DNA of 22,878 nucleotides from Euprymna scolopes (lineage: Eukaryota; Mollusca; Cephalopoda; Sepiida; Sepiolidae). The notes beneath the pieces were generated by a model. That model ran no database searches. It was not told the origin of the DNA and saw nothing but the letters and a program-made list of their open reading frames with translations. The stretch covers positions 22,357,488 to 22,380,365 of the forward strand of contig CM044497.1 in NCBI GenBank assembly GCA_024364805.1. The letters are read 5' to 3'. Positions 1-9,424 of this stretch are shown piece after piece; position 1 is the stretch's first letter, and each line of letters begins with the position of its first letter. The position numbers and the translations under genes were made by a program.

Positions 1-164
1 CATGCAAACACACATTTTGCCTTGTATATATTAAACTAGCGGGGTATCTGGTGTTTCCCAGGTGTATGTAGGTGGTGTAGTAAGGAAATAAAAAAGTGGT
101 AGTAGCGATGGGGGATCAAAACAACAGTAGGCAGTTTGGGTTAGAGAGAGGTGTTATAAAAAGT

Positions 165-245
165 GGTAGTAGGCAGGCAGGCAGGCTTGAACCCATAACG
201 CGAAGGAAGAAAAAAAAGTAACATCTTAACTGATGCGTCCATGGC
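165..245 (-). repeat. tRNA-like (SINE-type) segment, unit 1
   Basis: The minus strand has a near-consensus RNA polymerase III B box, GGGTTCAAGCC (184-194), preceded by an A-box-like TGGACGCATCAG. The spacing is longer than in a true tRNA and the cloverleaf is not intact, so this is read as a decayed tRNA-derived SINE head rather than a tRNA gene. The same segment recurs in the next two units of the array. Confidence 0.5.
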
Positions 246-664
246 AAAACTGGAAGTTGAGAGCATTGAAATTAAGCGTAGACAATCAAACAGACATGAT
301 GACTCGCGAAAATGTCGATGAAAAAAGCGACCCTTTCTTGTAAAAACGGGCGAGTTCAGAGTGAAGGAATGAAGTTTTTGGCCAATTTTTTAATATTTGT
401 CGTCTGAAATACAGAGGTTTCAAACGATATCAGTTTCGTCAGGATCTGTCGCTTGTGTCAGAAGTTTTTGGCAGACATACAAACACACACATTTTGCCCT
501 TTATATATTTGATTAAACTAGCATGGGTACCCGGCGTTGCCTGGGTGGAGAGAGGTGATATAGTAAGGCTGTGGAGCAACCAACCCCATAAGGAAAAAAA
601 TTATTTGTTTCAATGAAAATAGCAGCAAGTATTCATGCAAGTGCAAAAACAACAAAATAAAAAT

Positions 665-760
665 TAGCTGCAGTAGCCAGACTCGAACCTGTAATGTGAA
701 AGAGGAAAAGGAGGTGAAAAAAGCAAACACACTAGCCGTCTCGTCCATGGCGACTTTATG
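665..760 (-). repeat. tRNA-like (SINE-type) segment, unit 2
   Basis: On the minus strand an A-box-like TGGACGAGACGG (about 736-747) is followed about 50 bp later by a B box GGTTCGAGTCT (679-689). This is the best-preserved of the three tRNA-like heads. It is followed on the minus strand by about 150 bp ending in the GC core near 520, which could be the SINE body and tail. Confidence 0.5.
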
Positions 761-1194
761 ACGTCACAGGCCTTCGAAATAACGTGTGTCAAAAGTATGT
801 TGAGATCACTAGATGTATGATGACTTGCAAAAATGTTGACAAAATGTGACCCCTCCTTGCAAAAAACGGCCCAGTTGATCAGCAAAGAATGAATCTTTTT
901 GGCCAATTTTTAGATATTTGTCATCCAAGAGATGGATTTTCTAAAGATACCAACTTTGTCAGTGTTTGTTGCGTGTGTCGAAAGTTTTTGGCGGACATAC
1001 AAATGCATACACTAACACACATTTTGCCTTTTTATATAATAGACTAGTGAGGGCACCTGCCCAGGTGTGGAGAGGTTTTATCGTTAATACATTGAGCAAT
1101 GGAGCCCTAAAAAAATGTTTTAAAGAGACAAAAATTAACCAACTCCCTAAAAAAAATTAAAACAGCAGCGAGTACTGGTGCGAACTAAAAAAAA

Positions 1195-1290
1195 AAATAG
1201 CCACAGTAGCCAGGCTCAAACTTGTAACACAAAGGAGGAAAAGAAGGTGAAAAAAAGCCAACTATTTAGCCCCTGTGCCCGCCACAAAAA
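1195..1290 (-). repeat. tRNA-like (SINE-type) segment, unit 3
   Basis: Third copy. The minus-strand B box has drifted to AGTTTGAGCCT (1212-1222), while the flanking 'gcctggctactgtggct' context matches unit 2. The A-box region is poorly conserved. Confidence 0.4.
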
Positions 1291-1516
1291 ACGATGTCAA
1301 TGCTGTTCGAAATAAGGTTAGTCATTGCAAAGTGTATGATGACTTTGCAAAAATGTCGACGAAAAAAGTGACCCCCTCCTTGTGAAAAACAGCCCAGTTG
1401 ACGGTCAAAGAATGAATGTTTTTTCGCCAATATTTGGATATTTGTTGGCCGAGAGACCGATCTTTCTAACAATACCAATTTTGTCATTGTTTGATATGTC
1501 TGTCAAAAATTTTCAG

Positions 1517-1540
1517 CACACACACACACACACACACACA
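1517..1540. repeat. (CA)12 microsatellite
   Basis: Uninterrupted CA dinucleotide run inside the last unit of the tandem array, where other units have only a short CA-rich stretch. It looks like a local expansion. Confidence 0.95.
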
Positions 1541-1624
1541 AACAGACAGTTGAGATTCATCTATGTACTCGCCTGGGTGCCCGGCGTTGCCCAGGTGTTT
1601 GGAGGTTGAAAAAAATAAAAAAAA

Positions 1625-2142
1625 ATGGCGCCTTTCAATATTGCATTGCCGACACTGGACTGGTTTAACGAGAATAAGCACGAGGCATATAGCGAATGGG
1701 TCGATTTTATGTCTTTTTATTTCATTATCAACAAAGTTGAAGAAAACTTGAACAATTATATTTTGCTTAGTATCGGGCCAAAAGGTCGCAAGCTTTTAAA
1801 AAACGCTCAACTTTCGAATGAACAAAAGGAGAATTTTGACAACATATTTTCAATATTCGAGACTCACATGATACAAAAACCAAATAAAAGGGTCGAGAGG
1901 TTAGAATTTTCTTCAATGGGGCAAAACAAAGACACCATAGACGACTACCTAGTCAAACTTAAAACAAAAGCGGACAGATGCGATTTCGGGAACAACAAAG
2001 ACGAACGCATTTTGGAACAAATTATAAAAGGGCTTAGGAGCGCTGACGAAAGGTGTAATTAAATAGCCAAAACCGAATTAACCCTCAAATCAGCCATAGA
2101 CAGTGTTAGGGCGTATGAGATAACCACAAAAGAATAATTCTC
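1625..2142 (+). pseudogene. Gypsy gag relic, N-terminal part
   Basis: A 145-codon reading frame begins at an ATG (1625) and matches the capsid-type gag of Mag-like Gypsy elements, with the family-typical stretch around 'WVDFMSFYFIINKV' and a later 'DDYLVKLKTKADRCDFG' segment near residues 105-121. The LINE interrupts the coding region at 2142; the nucleocapsid part resumes at 4770. The ATG follows an A-rich run directly, with no recognisable LTR or leader upstream. Confidence 0.75.
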
Positions 2143-2144
2143 CA

Positions 2145-2655
2145 CAAATTGACAACATCCTGTCTGCTCATCCTTCGGCTAACATTCACATTTGCGGTGA
2201 CTTCAATGTCCATAATGTTGAATGGCTGACCCACTCAAATAAAACCGATGACGAGGGGAGGTTTTGTCACGATTTTGCCATTGCCTATGACCTCACTCAG
2301 ATTGTTCACGAACCCACCCGTGTGCTCGATACACCCGGTCAATATGCAAGCCTTCTAAACCTTTTTCTCACAACTTCCCCTGAGCTGTGTTCATGTTCCG
2401 TTCTATCTCCTCTGGGATCCTCTGACCACTCTGTTGTAGCAGTTAAGATAAAAATGAAATGTAATAAGTCTTCAGACGTACCTCTTCACCGTACTGTATA
2501 TCAATACTCTATGGCTGACTGGGATAGCTTCCGTACATTCATATCTGACCTACCTCTGCATTCCATGTTTAAAAAGGATGTGTCCTCTATAGTATCAGAC
2601 CTGACCGAATGGTTAATTATAGGCATAAACCGATTCATACCATCGAAAAATTCCA
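2145..2655 (+). pseudogene. LINE ORF2 endonuclease domain (3' part)
   Basis: Reading in the frame of 2145 gives the C-terminal half of an APE-type endonuclease. ICGDFNVHNVEWL near the start is the family's GDFN block, and SSDHSVVAVKI (about 2415-2445) is the SDH catalytic block. The N-terminal half, with the catalytic Glu, is absent because of 5' truncation. The same frame stays open to 2804, but from about 2650 the homologous sequence continues in another frame, so a 1-2 base indel lies near there. Confidence 0.8.
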
Positions 2656-3826
2656 ACAAAAACCTAACAGCCAGCCATGGTTCTCCCCTGAATGTGCTGC
2701 TGCCATCGTGCGCAGAAATCACTTTTTCCATAGATACCAACGTAATAGATGTACTGAGACTAAAGCTGCTTTCAGGACTGCCAGCAACCACTGTAAAAGA
2801 GTAATAAAACATGCAAGAGAGCTATATGTTCAGTCTGTTAAAGCCAAAGTAGCTGAGCAGCGGCTTGGTTCCCACCAGTTCTGGCAAACAGCAAACAGGA
2901 TCTTGAACAGAAGTGTGCATTCTATCCTAACTATCATCAATGGACCTGAGGTCATCTCGTCAGCATCAGACAAGGCCAGACTATTTGCCAAGAACTTTGC
3001 AACTAATTCTACCCTATGCGACAATGACCATCAACTCCCTGTATTTCTTCCTATAACAGACAACACGCTATGCAACATACAAATATCTGTGCGTGAGGTC
3101 GCCAAGCTAATCAAGAACCTTGATTCCAGTAAAGCAACTGGCCCTGATGGCATTCCAGTTATAGTGCTGAAAAAGCTCCAACCAGGACTTGCCCCCATAC
3201 TTACAAAACTGTTTAAGCGTTGCCTTAAGGAGAAGTGCTTTCCAACACCCTGGAAAACCTCATCAGTATGCCCTGTATTTAAGAATTCAGGTGAAAAGTC
3301 ATCTCCCTCTCAGTACAAACCAATAAGTCTCCTGTGTGTCATGAGTAAGTTGTTGGAATCCATATTAAATAAAAAAGTAGTCAACCACCTCAACAGAAAC
3401 AACCTTCTTAGTGACACACAATATGGTTTCCACTCTGCAAGATCTACAGCAGATGTGCTAACGGTTATATCACACAGGATTAGTGAATCTCTTGACAAAG
3501 GTTTCCTTTCCAGGGCAATTGCTCTTGACATATCAAAGGCCTTCGATAAGGTATGGCATAAGGGTCTACTTCACAAGATTTCCAGCTACGGTATTACTGG
3601 AAATGTTTTCTCAATCATTACATCATTTCTCTCCGATAGGTTCATAAGAGTAGTGGTTGATGGGCAGAAATCAGAGGCCCACAGTATTAATGCTGGAGTC
3701 CCTCAGGGGTCCATCCTGGGCCCAACTCTCTTCCTGATCTACATCAATGATCTTCCTAAACACATACTTAAATCATTCGTTGACATCCATGCTGATGACA
3801 CGACCATCTATGGCAACACATCGTAA
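2656..3826 (+). pseudogene. LINE ORF2 reverse transcriptase domain
   Basis: The frame ending at the stop at 3826 encodes about 390 residues of non-LTR reverse transcriptase. Visible blocks are KATGPDGIP (about 3130), YKPISLL (about 3315), the A motif ALDISKAFDKVW (about 3520-3556), the B motif GVPQGSILGPTLFLIYINDL (about 3694-3753) and the C motif HADDTTIYG (about 3788-3814). The C motif has His where F or Y is usual, while the DD pair is kept. The stop right after the C motif is a lesion, since homologous sequence continues downstream in another frame. Confidence 0.9.
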
Positions 3827-4619
3827 ATGACAAAGTTCTCTCTAATTCTCTCTCCTCTGATCTTGAGCATGTGGTACAATGGGGGAAGAGGTGGGTGGTC
3901 ACTTTTAATGCATCCAAAACCAAGCTTCTATCTTTACATCATCAACGCTCTGATCCCATCTGGCATCAATTGAAATGGATGGCTCTCGTCTTGGAGAGGC
4001 TCCATGTTTTGACAAGCTTCTGGGTTTGACCTTTACTCCTAATCTAAAATGGAACACGTACATCAAATCTGTTGCCAGGGACGCTGGGAAAATGGTGGGA
4101 TACTTCTACCACTCCAGAAGATATCTCACTACTGATGCAATTCTCTATCTGTATAAAAGCCAAGTACGTCAAAGGATGGAGTACTGCTGCCACATCTGGG
4201 CAGGAGCTGCTAAAAACAGCGTATCCTGCCTTGACAGAGTACAAAATAGACTTCATGGTTTAGTGGGGGATGCCCTTTTCTCTTCCCTGCAACCTCTCTC
4301 CCATAGAAGAGACGTTGCAAGCCTGTCTTTGTTTTATCGTTATTTCCATGGCAGGTGCTCGTCTGAGCTCCAATCCCTCGTCCCCCCCCCTCGCCAATCT
4401 TTCACGAGAAACACCCATCTGGCTGAAACTACTGTCAATAATTTTCCCCACTCTTTATCTGTGCCTAAATCCAAACATAGATTCTATGAGCAAAGCTTCT
4501 TTCTTAGAACTGCATGCCAGTCGAACTCTCTGCCGCTTGCCTGTTTCCCACCTGACTACAACTTGGACGTCTTCAAGTCCAACATAAACAAACTCCTGAC
4601 AAACCGCCCCCTTAAGTAA
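3823..4619 (+). pseudogene. LINE ORF2 C-terminal region
   Basis: From 3823 one frame reads WVVTFNASKTKLLSLHH, the conserved post-catalytic RT segment. From about 3963 another frame continues with LLGLTF, then MEYCCHIWAG and a long C-terminal tail ending NKLLTNRPLK before TAA at 4617-4619. The two frames imply a small indel near 3960. The tail is the part shared with the LINE relics at about 11600-12132 and 22138-22836, so it is the best region for dating the three copies against each other. Confidence 0.85.
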
Positions 4620-4710
4620 GACAAGACACTCTATCAAAACCCCCAATACTAATGATTACTACAATTCTATCTCATTGATTACTGTACACGCAATAACCCT
4701 TATCCCTGAG

Positions 4711-4724
4711 AGGCCTTCGGGCCT
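4711..4724 (+). other. LINE 3' UTR stem-loop with UUCG tetraloop
   Basis: AGGCC-TTCG-GGCCT forms five perfect base pairs closed by a stable C(UUCG)G tetraloop, 21 bp before the A tail. In several LINE groups a hairpin near the 3' end is what the element's reverse transcriptase recognises; that role is inferred here from position and stability. Confidence 0.65.
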
Positions 4725-4745
4725 TGATAAGTGATGACCCCATGT

Positions 4746-4764
4746 AAAAAAAAAAAAAAAAAAA
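4746..4764 (+). repeat. LINE poly(A) tail
   Basis: A run of 19 A residues ends the LINE and merges with the right-hand copy of the aattctc target duplication. Confidence 0.9.
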
Positions 4765-4769
4765 TTCTC

Positions 4770-4945
4770 GACACAAGGTCGCCAACGAAGCGAAAAATGA
4801 GATATACCACGCGGTATCTACAAAAAATAAACCATGCACAAGATGCGGTAGACATCACAAAAATAGAAAAGAAAACTGCTATGTCTTCAACAAAACGTGT
4901 AGAAGATGCAGCAATGGCTTACACCACTTCGAACAATACTGCCTA
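4770..4945 (+). pseudogene. Gypsy gag relic, nucleocapsid part
   Basis: Beyond the LINE the gag region resumes with a basic, Cys-rich segment resembling a retroelement nucleocapsid with zinc knuckles, spread over more than one frame. It abuts the protease-like region downstream. Confidence 0.55.
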
Positions 4946-5089
4946 ACGAACCTACAAGGTCGGAAAAAACCCCAAAAGATGCACAGAACTGCAGCAGAAC
5001 GAGACAGGGTAGCAAACCAAACAGCTATAAAAAACACTTTTACCAAAAAAAAAGAAATAAACGCAAGATCGAGAGAAGACGAAAATGAT

Positions 5090-5340
5090 GAATCGTATGA
5101 AAATACAGAATTATTTTTATATACTATTGGTGCAGAAAATGATAACCGAGGTAAGATATTCGCGAATATCGACTTCGAGGACGCAGGAAATAAAAAAACA
5201 CAAATTAAGGATGAAAGGCGCAAACGGATACATCCTACCCGTCCGGATATTTAAAAGAATGTACAAAAAAATATGGCGGCCGAACATTAAATAAACTAAG
5301 AAATGGTTCCAGGGAGATAACTCCTGGATATTGAAAACAA
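5090..5340 (+). pseudogene. Gypsy protease-like segment (relic)
   Basis: The segment between gag and RT carries a stretch typical of Mag-like Gypsy elements upstream of and around the aspartic protease ('FLYTIGAEND', then an 'ILPVRIFKRMY'-type segment). It is identified mainly by position and these short matches; the domain is decayed. Confidence 0.5.
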
Positions 5341-5559
5341 GAGTTAACTACCTTGTGGGCTGCGACCGGAACAAAAGTTCTCCACCATAGATTGATCATC
5401 CTAAAAATAAAACATAAAAACTCAGCGATGATAAGAGCAAAGTTTTTCATATGTGACAGTGACACCACAATATTAGGTCTTAGGCCAAGCATCCGACTAG
5501 GTCTAGTAACCGCCAACTGTAGCATAACCAAAGGGCACTCACCAAAACAAGTAAAAAAT

Positions 5560-5793
5560 ATAGAAGACCTCACTGAGGAATACCCTGACAGATTCCAAGG
5601 GATAGGGAAATTCCCAGGCGTCCAAAAGATACATCTTATTGAAGATGCAATACTGGTAGTACAACCGCCAAGAAAATTCCCAGTGCACCTCAGAGATGAA
5701 CTAAAACAAGAATTAAACAAAATGGAACACATGGGCGTAATAAAAAAAAGTTACAGAACCCACAGAATGGGTCAATGCCATCGCATTCAGCAG

Positions 5794-5841
<48 letters not shown>

Positions 5842-6350
5842 AAACCTACGGTTTTGTCTAGACTCCAAACCGTTAAATAAATACATAATAAGGACGCACC
5901 ATAAAACGCCAACACTAGAAGAAATCTCACATAAATTGGCGGGTGGAAAACACTTTTCAAAACTGGTTGCAAAACATGGCTACTGGGCAATACAACTTGA
6001 AGAGGAATCAAGCCTACTCACCTGTTTCAACACTCCATTGGGGAGATACCGATATTTGAGATGTCCGTTTGGCCTAAAGATGTCACAAGACATTTTCCAA
6101 CAAAAAATGGACCAAATATTGGAATCATGCAAAGGAGCCATAGGTATATCAGATGATATATGCATGTATGGCAGAACAATACAGGAGCATGATCAAAACC
6201 TGTTAGAGACAATGGACACTGCCCCAAAATATGTCCTAGTCTTCAACAAAGAGAAATGCACCATCAGGCAAAAACAAATAAAATTTTATGGTCTCATCTG
6301 GGACGAGAATGGATCTCACCCAGACCCCGACAAATGTGATAAAATAAAAT
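5560..6350 (+). pseudogene. Gypsy reverse transcriptase relic
   Basis: The start of the domain is recognisable by DRFQGIGKFPGVQKIHL and PRKFPVHLRDELKQELNKM, the usual Gypsy RT entry. Fingers and palm follow with GYWAIQLEEES (about 5980), TCFNTPLGRYRYLRCPFGL (about 6020-6076) and the active-site area near 6150. A homopolymer A run (5794-5838) lies within the region. Confidence 0.85.
5794..5838 (+). repeat. (A)45 homopolymer
   Basis: Forty-five consecutive A residues inside the Gypsy RT region. Unlike the A run at 4746-4764, no LINE or SINE body precedes it, so it appears to be slippage expansion of an A-rich codon run rather than a retroposon tail. Its length is uncertain in any assembly. Confidence 0.9.
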
Positions 6351-6499
6351 TGAAACCCACACCAACTAACAGAAGAATTCCAACAATTCTTAAGTATTAT
6401 ACAAGACCTAAGCCCCTTTATACCAGATCTCAGCACCAAAACAGCGTCACTGAGGTCATTACTCAAAAAGGATGCAGAGTATCAGTGGAACGAGATACA

Positions 6500-6935
6500 T
6501 GACAAGACGTTCCGAACGATAAAAGACCACATCCACGAAAAACCTTTTTTTAGCATATTTTGATCCCAATGCAGACACAACTATCCAAGTGGACTCAAGC
6601 ATGATAGGGTGCAACACTCATTAACAACAACAAAGTTGTTGCCTTCGCGAGCAAGAGTCTGACCAAAACGGAATCACATTATGCAAACATAGAACGCGAA
6701 CTACTAGCAGTAATATTTGGATGTGAGAGATTCCACACGTACATATATGGAAAAAAAATAATAGTGGAAACGGACCACAAGCCACTAGAAAATATTCAGA
6801 ATAAGAATACAGCGCAGGCACCCCCATGGCTACAAAGAATGTTATTAAGATTGCAACCGTACGATGCACAAATAACATACAAACCAGGAAAAGAAATGTG
6901 TATCCCAGACTACTTGTCAAGAAACCAACCAACCT
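6500..6935 (+). pseudogene. Gypsy RNase H relic
   Basis: It follows RT in the normal Gypsy order. Visible segments include SKSLTKTESHYANIERELLA-type sequence (about 6650-6708), VETDHKPLENI (about 6763-6795), PPWLQRMLLRLQPYD (about 6820-6865) and YKPGKEMCIPDYLSR (about 6878-6922). This is the standard RNase H end of Mag-like elements. Confidence 0.85.
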
Positions 6936-7189
6936 TAGGTAAGGAAATCGAACTTGACTTAAACATACACACTGTTGACATTACAGTTCAGAAACAGACC
7001 GAACTACAAAATGTAACTGAAGCAGATGATGAACTCAGAACACTTAAAGAGGTGATACTAAATGAATGGCCAGATGACGTAAAAAATACTCCTAAAATAA
7101 TTAGAAATTACTGGTCACTGAAAGAATGCCTATCCGTACAAGATGGTATGGTCACAAAGGGACAATCCATAGTCATACCCAAAAGTATG

Positions 7190-8335
7190 CAACACATGGT
7201 ACTAAAGAGAATCCATGATGCTCACCAAAGCATCGAAAAATGCCAACTTAAGGCGAAAAACAGCGTGTTCTGGAGAGGAATGTTCAAGGACATAGAAGAT
7301 CTAGTAAGGACGTGTGAGATCTGCAGAGAAAAAATCAAAGGAAAAATCAAAAGGAAACTATGATCATCAAAGAACATGCAACGCGACCGTTCCAGTATGT
7401 TGCTGCAGATATTTTTGATTTTAACAATCAACAATTCCAACTGATCGCAGATCAATATAGCAAAATGCCCTTCGTCAAAATGCTGAAAAGCACAACAAGC
7501 TTAAATTGCATAGAATACTTCAAAGCAATATTTGCTGTTTATGGCATACCTGAAAGGCTATACACAGACAATGCAAGATATTTTGTCTCCAACGAGTTCC
7601 GCAATTTCGCCACAGAGTGGGAATTCACTCACATCACATCAAGCCTCAGGTACCCACAATCAAATGGGTTCATAGAATGAATGATCCAAATTGTAAAAAG
7701 AATATTCACAAAAGCCAAACAATCTAAAATGGATTGTTAAATGGCCCTTCTATGCCTCAGATCAACCCCACTTGACAACCACCTCCCACCCAGGGCAGAA
7801 ATCCTATACAATAGAAAAATAAGAACAAAACTTCCAACTTTGTTAAGCACAGACAATCCAAGAGATGAGGAGATCAGACAACAATTGTGTGCAAGAAGCA
7901 AAAAACAGCAACAACAACAAATGTGCAGAAGATCTCCCAGAACTAATTGTTGGATGCAAAGTGGCAGTCCTACAGGAAGATGACACCTGGCAACCGGCGA
8001 CAGTGGTCGACAAATGCACTGAACCACGCAGTTACATCGTCAAGATACAAGGGGACGGAAGATTACTGAGGCGCAACAGACGACATCTGCAAGAAATATA
8101 TAATCCACAAAAACATCTGCAAGAAATATATAATTCTCAAAAACGAACTGCTATAAACGCACCCATTCAAATCACTAGTTGGGATGATACAACACAAATG
8201 CCCCAACAAAGCCCTGACTCACTAGAAGCAAATACTCCGTCCAATATCAACGACAGAGACACGCCACACGACAAGCAAGGACAACCAGTGGAGGCAAACC
8301 AATGGTCAGAAATACCCGAAACCAACCCATAAGAA
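7190..8335 (+). pseudogene. Gypsy integrase relic
   Basis: An N-terminal zinc-binding segment (about 7190-7335, HMVLKRIHDAHQSIEKCQ and CEICREK), the catalytic core (about 7385-7680, with DIFDF, YTDNARYF and PQSNGFIE as family landmarks) and a C-terminal segment (about 7945-8095, VGCKVAVLQEDDTWQPATVV and RRNRRHLQEIYN) occur in order. A 10-residue duplication, HLQEIYNPQK/HLQEIYNSQK, from a 30-bp tandem repeat lies near the end. The domain is spread over several frames. Confidence 0.85.
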
Positions 8336-8408
8336 CAATGCGACCCCCCTCCCCCCGCAAGTACAAGGACTTTATAATGTACAAATAAATAAATAAAAAA
8401 CACCTGTA

Positions 8409-8420
8409 TGAGAGGAGGGA
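8409..8420 (+). other. Polypurine tract of the Gypsy element
   Basis: The purine run 'gagaggaggga' lies immediately before the TG that opens the candidate 3' LTR, the expected position for the plus-strand primer. Confidence 0.6.
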
Positions 8421-8574
8421 TGTAACAGTAGGAACTCTTCAATTTTAAGAGTTCTTTCCCTTTGTACAGATTCGCTATGCTAGAGAGTTCCTAGATGGTT
8501 GATGAATAAAGATGTGTAAAAATACACCTCGTGTCTAGGTCTCACTTATTACTAATAACCAAGTTAATATTACA
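8421..8574 (+). repeat. Candidate 3' LTR of the Gypsy fossil
   Basis: The 154-bp block opens TGTAACA and closes ATATTACA, giving the TG..CA ends and short inverted repeat usual for LTRs. It contains an AATAAA (8505-8510) and follows the polypurine tract directly. No partner 5' LTR is in the window to confirm the edges, so they rest on the end motifs alone. Confidence 0.6.
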
Positions 8575-8783
8575 GTAAGTAAATAAATAAATAGCAAAAT
8601 AATCAAAATTGAAAACACATGTAATGTGTGTCTGATAGACCAAATAAATCATGATTTTTGTAGATGTTGTTGTTAATGGCATAAGCCAATTAGGTCAACA
8701 TGAATAAGAATCAGCAAATGTATTCGTTAAGAATAAATAAGCAACTGCTGTAGCACTGTAGGGAAAATCGTAACTTACCAGGA

Positions 8784-8854
<71 letters not shown>

Positions 8855-9099
8855 TTGTAGGGTTTGGTTGCTTGAAAAAATAAAATAAGAAACTGTCTGC
8901 TCGTATAAAAGAAAAATGTGGATAGAACAGTAGGGGGGGGAATAAAGCGTGTTACAGAGATGGACATGTGCAATAGACTGTTGAAAGTGATTAGAAAAAC
9001 CCTGTGTGGGAAAGATAAAATATTTACTGAAACTGACTTTCAAACTAGAAACTATTTTGGTCATATATTACCTTTAGATGATAGAGGGCAAGATTTTTA
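8575..9099. other. AT-rich spacer with long (GT)n
   Basis: Apart from the GT microsatellite, I see no gene, RNA or recognisable element. Open frames on the minus strand are translations of the microsatellite. The right end grades into the second Gypsy fossil; its true start could lie up to about 100 bp before 9100. Confidence 0.5.
8786..8852. repeat. (GT)n microsatellite, about 67 bp
   Basis: An uninterrupted GT/TG run of about 33 units. Such a run can adopt Z-DNA and is expected to be length-polymorphic. Confidence 0.95.
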
Positions 9100-9424
9100 A
9101 TACCCGGCTGGTTCCAGAGCTTAGTGGTGCTGTGACTGATATGCCCATTGTCGAATGGATTGAAGATGTGGAACGTGTGTGAGCTTTGCACCAGGAAGAA
9201 TGTCGAGCGCGTCCTGCTATTGATATTATGAGGTAGAGCTTTGGTCATATACAGGCAACTTAATAAGGAGCAGAAAGCAGATACAGAACAGATCAACTCA
9301 TAATTGAATATGGTGCTAATGCAATTAATGCATATGACCAGTTCGTCACTTGACAACTATGCCCAGATGGCACAATAGATGAGTCTTTAGCTGAGATGCG
9401 ACGCCTGGCTCAGTTGGGAGAACA

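Larger units (their letters stand above)
1..1612. repeat. Tandem array, unit about 480-525 bp
   Basis: The same succession recurs: a CA-rich stretch ending 'attttgcc', a TA-rich spacer, an 'actagc'-type block at about 35, 517, 1043 and 1567, a GC core (gggtacccggcgttgcc in unit 2), an A-rich segment, a tRNA-like segment on the minus strand, then a conserved stretch around 'gccaatttt..gatatttgt' and 'agtttttggc'. The spacings between the 'actagc' blocks are 482, 526 and 524 bp, so about 3.2 copies are present. Copies differ by many substitutions and short indels, so the array is not recent. The last copy stops just after its GC core, where the Gypsy gag begins. I see no protein-coding potential; the short ORFs here are chance. 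Confidence 0.8.
2143..4764 (+). mobile_element. Jockey/CR1-type LINE, 5'-truncated, inserted in Gypsy gag
   Basis: The insert begins inside the endonuclease domain and runs through reverse transcriptase and the C-terminal region to a 3' UTR with a stem-loop and a 19-A tail (4746-4764). A 7-bp duplication, aattctc, lies before it (2136-2142) and after it (overlapping the tail, 4763-4769), as expected for target-primed reverse transcription. A full-length member would also have ORF1 and the rest of the endonuclease upstream, about 2 kb or more missing here. The ORF2 frame changes at least three times (near 2650, 3825 and 3960), so it is dead. Assignment to Jockey/CR1 rests on the RT motifs and on the C-terminal region common in mollusc copies. 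Confidence 0.88.
1613..8574 (+). mobile_element. Ty3/Gypsy LTR retrotransposon fossil (Mag-like), interrupted by a LINE
   Basis: Parts occur in Gypsy order on the plus strand: gag (1625-2142 and 4770-4945), protease-like segment (about 5100-5330), reverse transcriptase (about 5560-6350), RNase H (about 6500-6935), integrase (about 7190-8110), polypurine tract (8409-8420) and candidate 3' LTR (8421-8574). The similarity recalled is to Mag-clade elements of molluscs and nematodes. No 5' LTR is seen: gag starts directly against the tandem array. The element is clearly broken, with on the order of ten lesions plus a LINE insertion in gag. It has a 30-bp tandem duplication (8083-8142) near the integrase end. 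Domain similarity is still easily read, suggesting moderate age. Family placement is by recognition, not by search. Confidence 0.85.

Noticed and set aside
665-760. Functional tRNA gene on the minus strand
   Set aside because: A- and B-box-like motifs are present, but the spacing is too long and no cloverleaf with an anticodon arm forms, so it is treated as a SINE-type relic.
1-1612. CRISPR array
   Set aside because: Repeat units are about 500 bp and diverged, without short identical repeats or spacers, and the sequence is metazoan in character.
4044-4646. Several overlapping frames of 60-105 codons on both strands in the LINE 3' region
   Set aside because: Shadows of the LINE ORF2 C-terminal region, whose own frame carries the recognisable blocks.
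5794-5838. Poly(A) run as the tail of another retroposon
   Set aside because: No retroposon body or target duplication adjoins it; Gypsy RT sequence lies on both sides.
8695-9064. Two minus-strand frames of 92 and 117 codons
   Set aside because: They mostly translate the GT microsatellite into Thr-His repeats and have no domain similarity.
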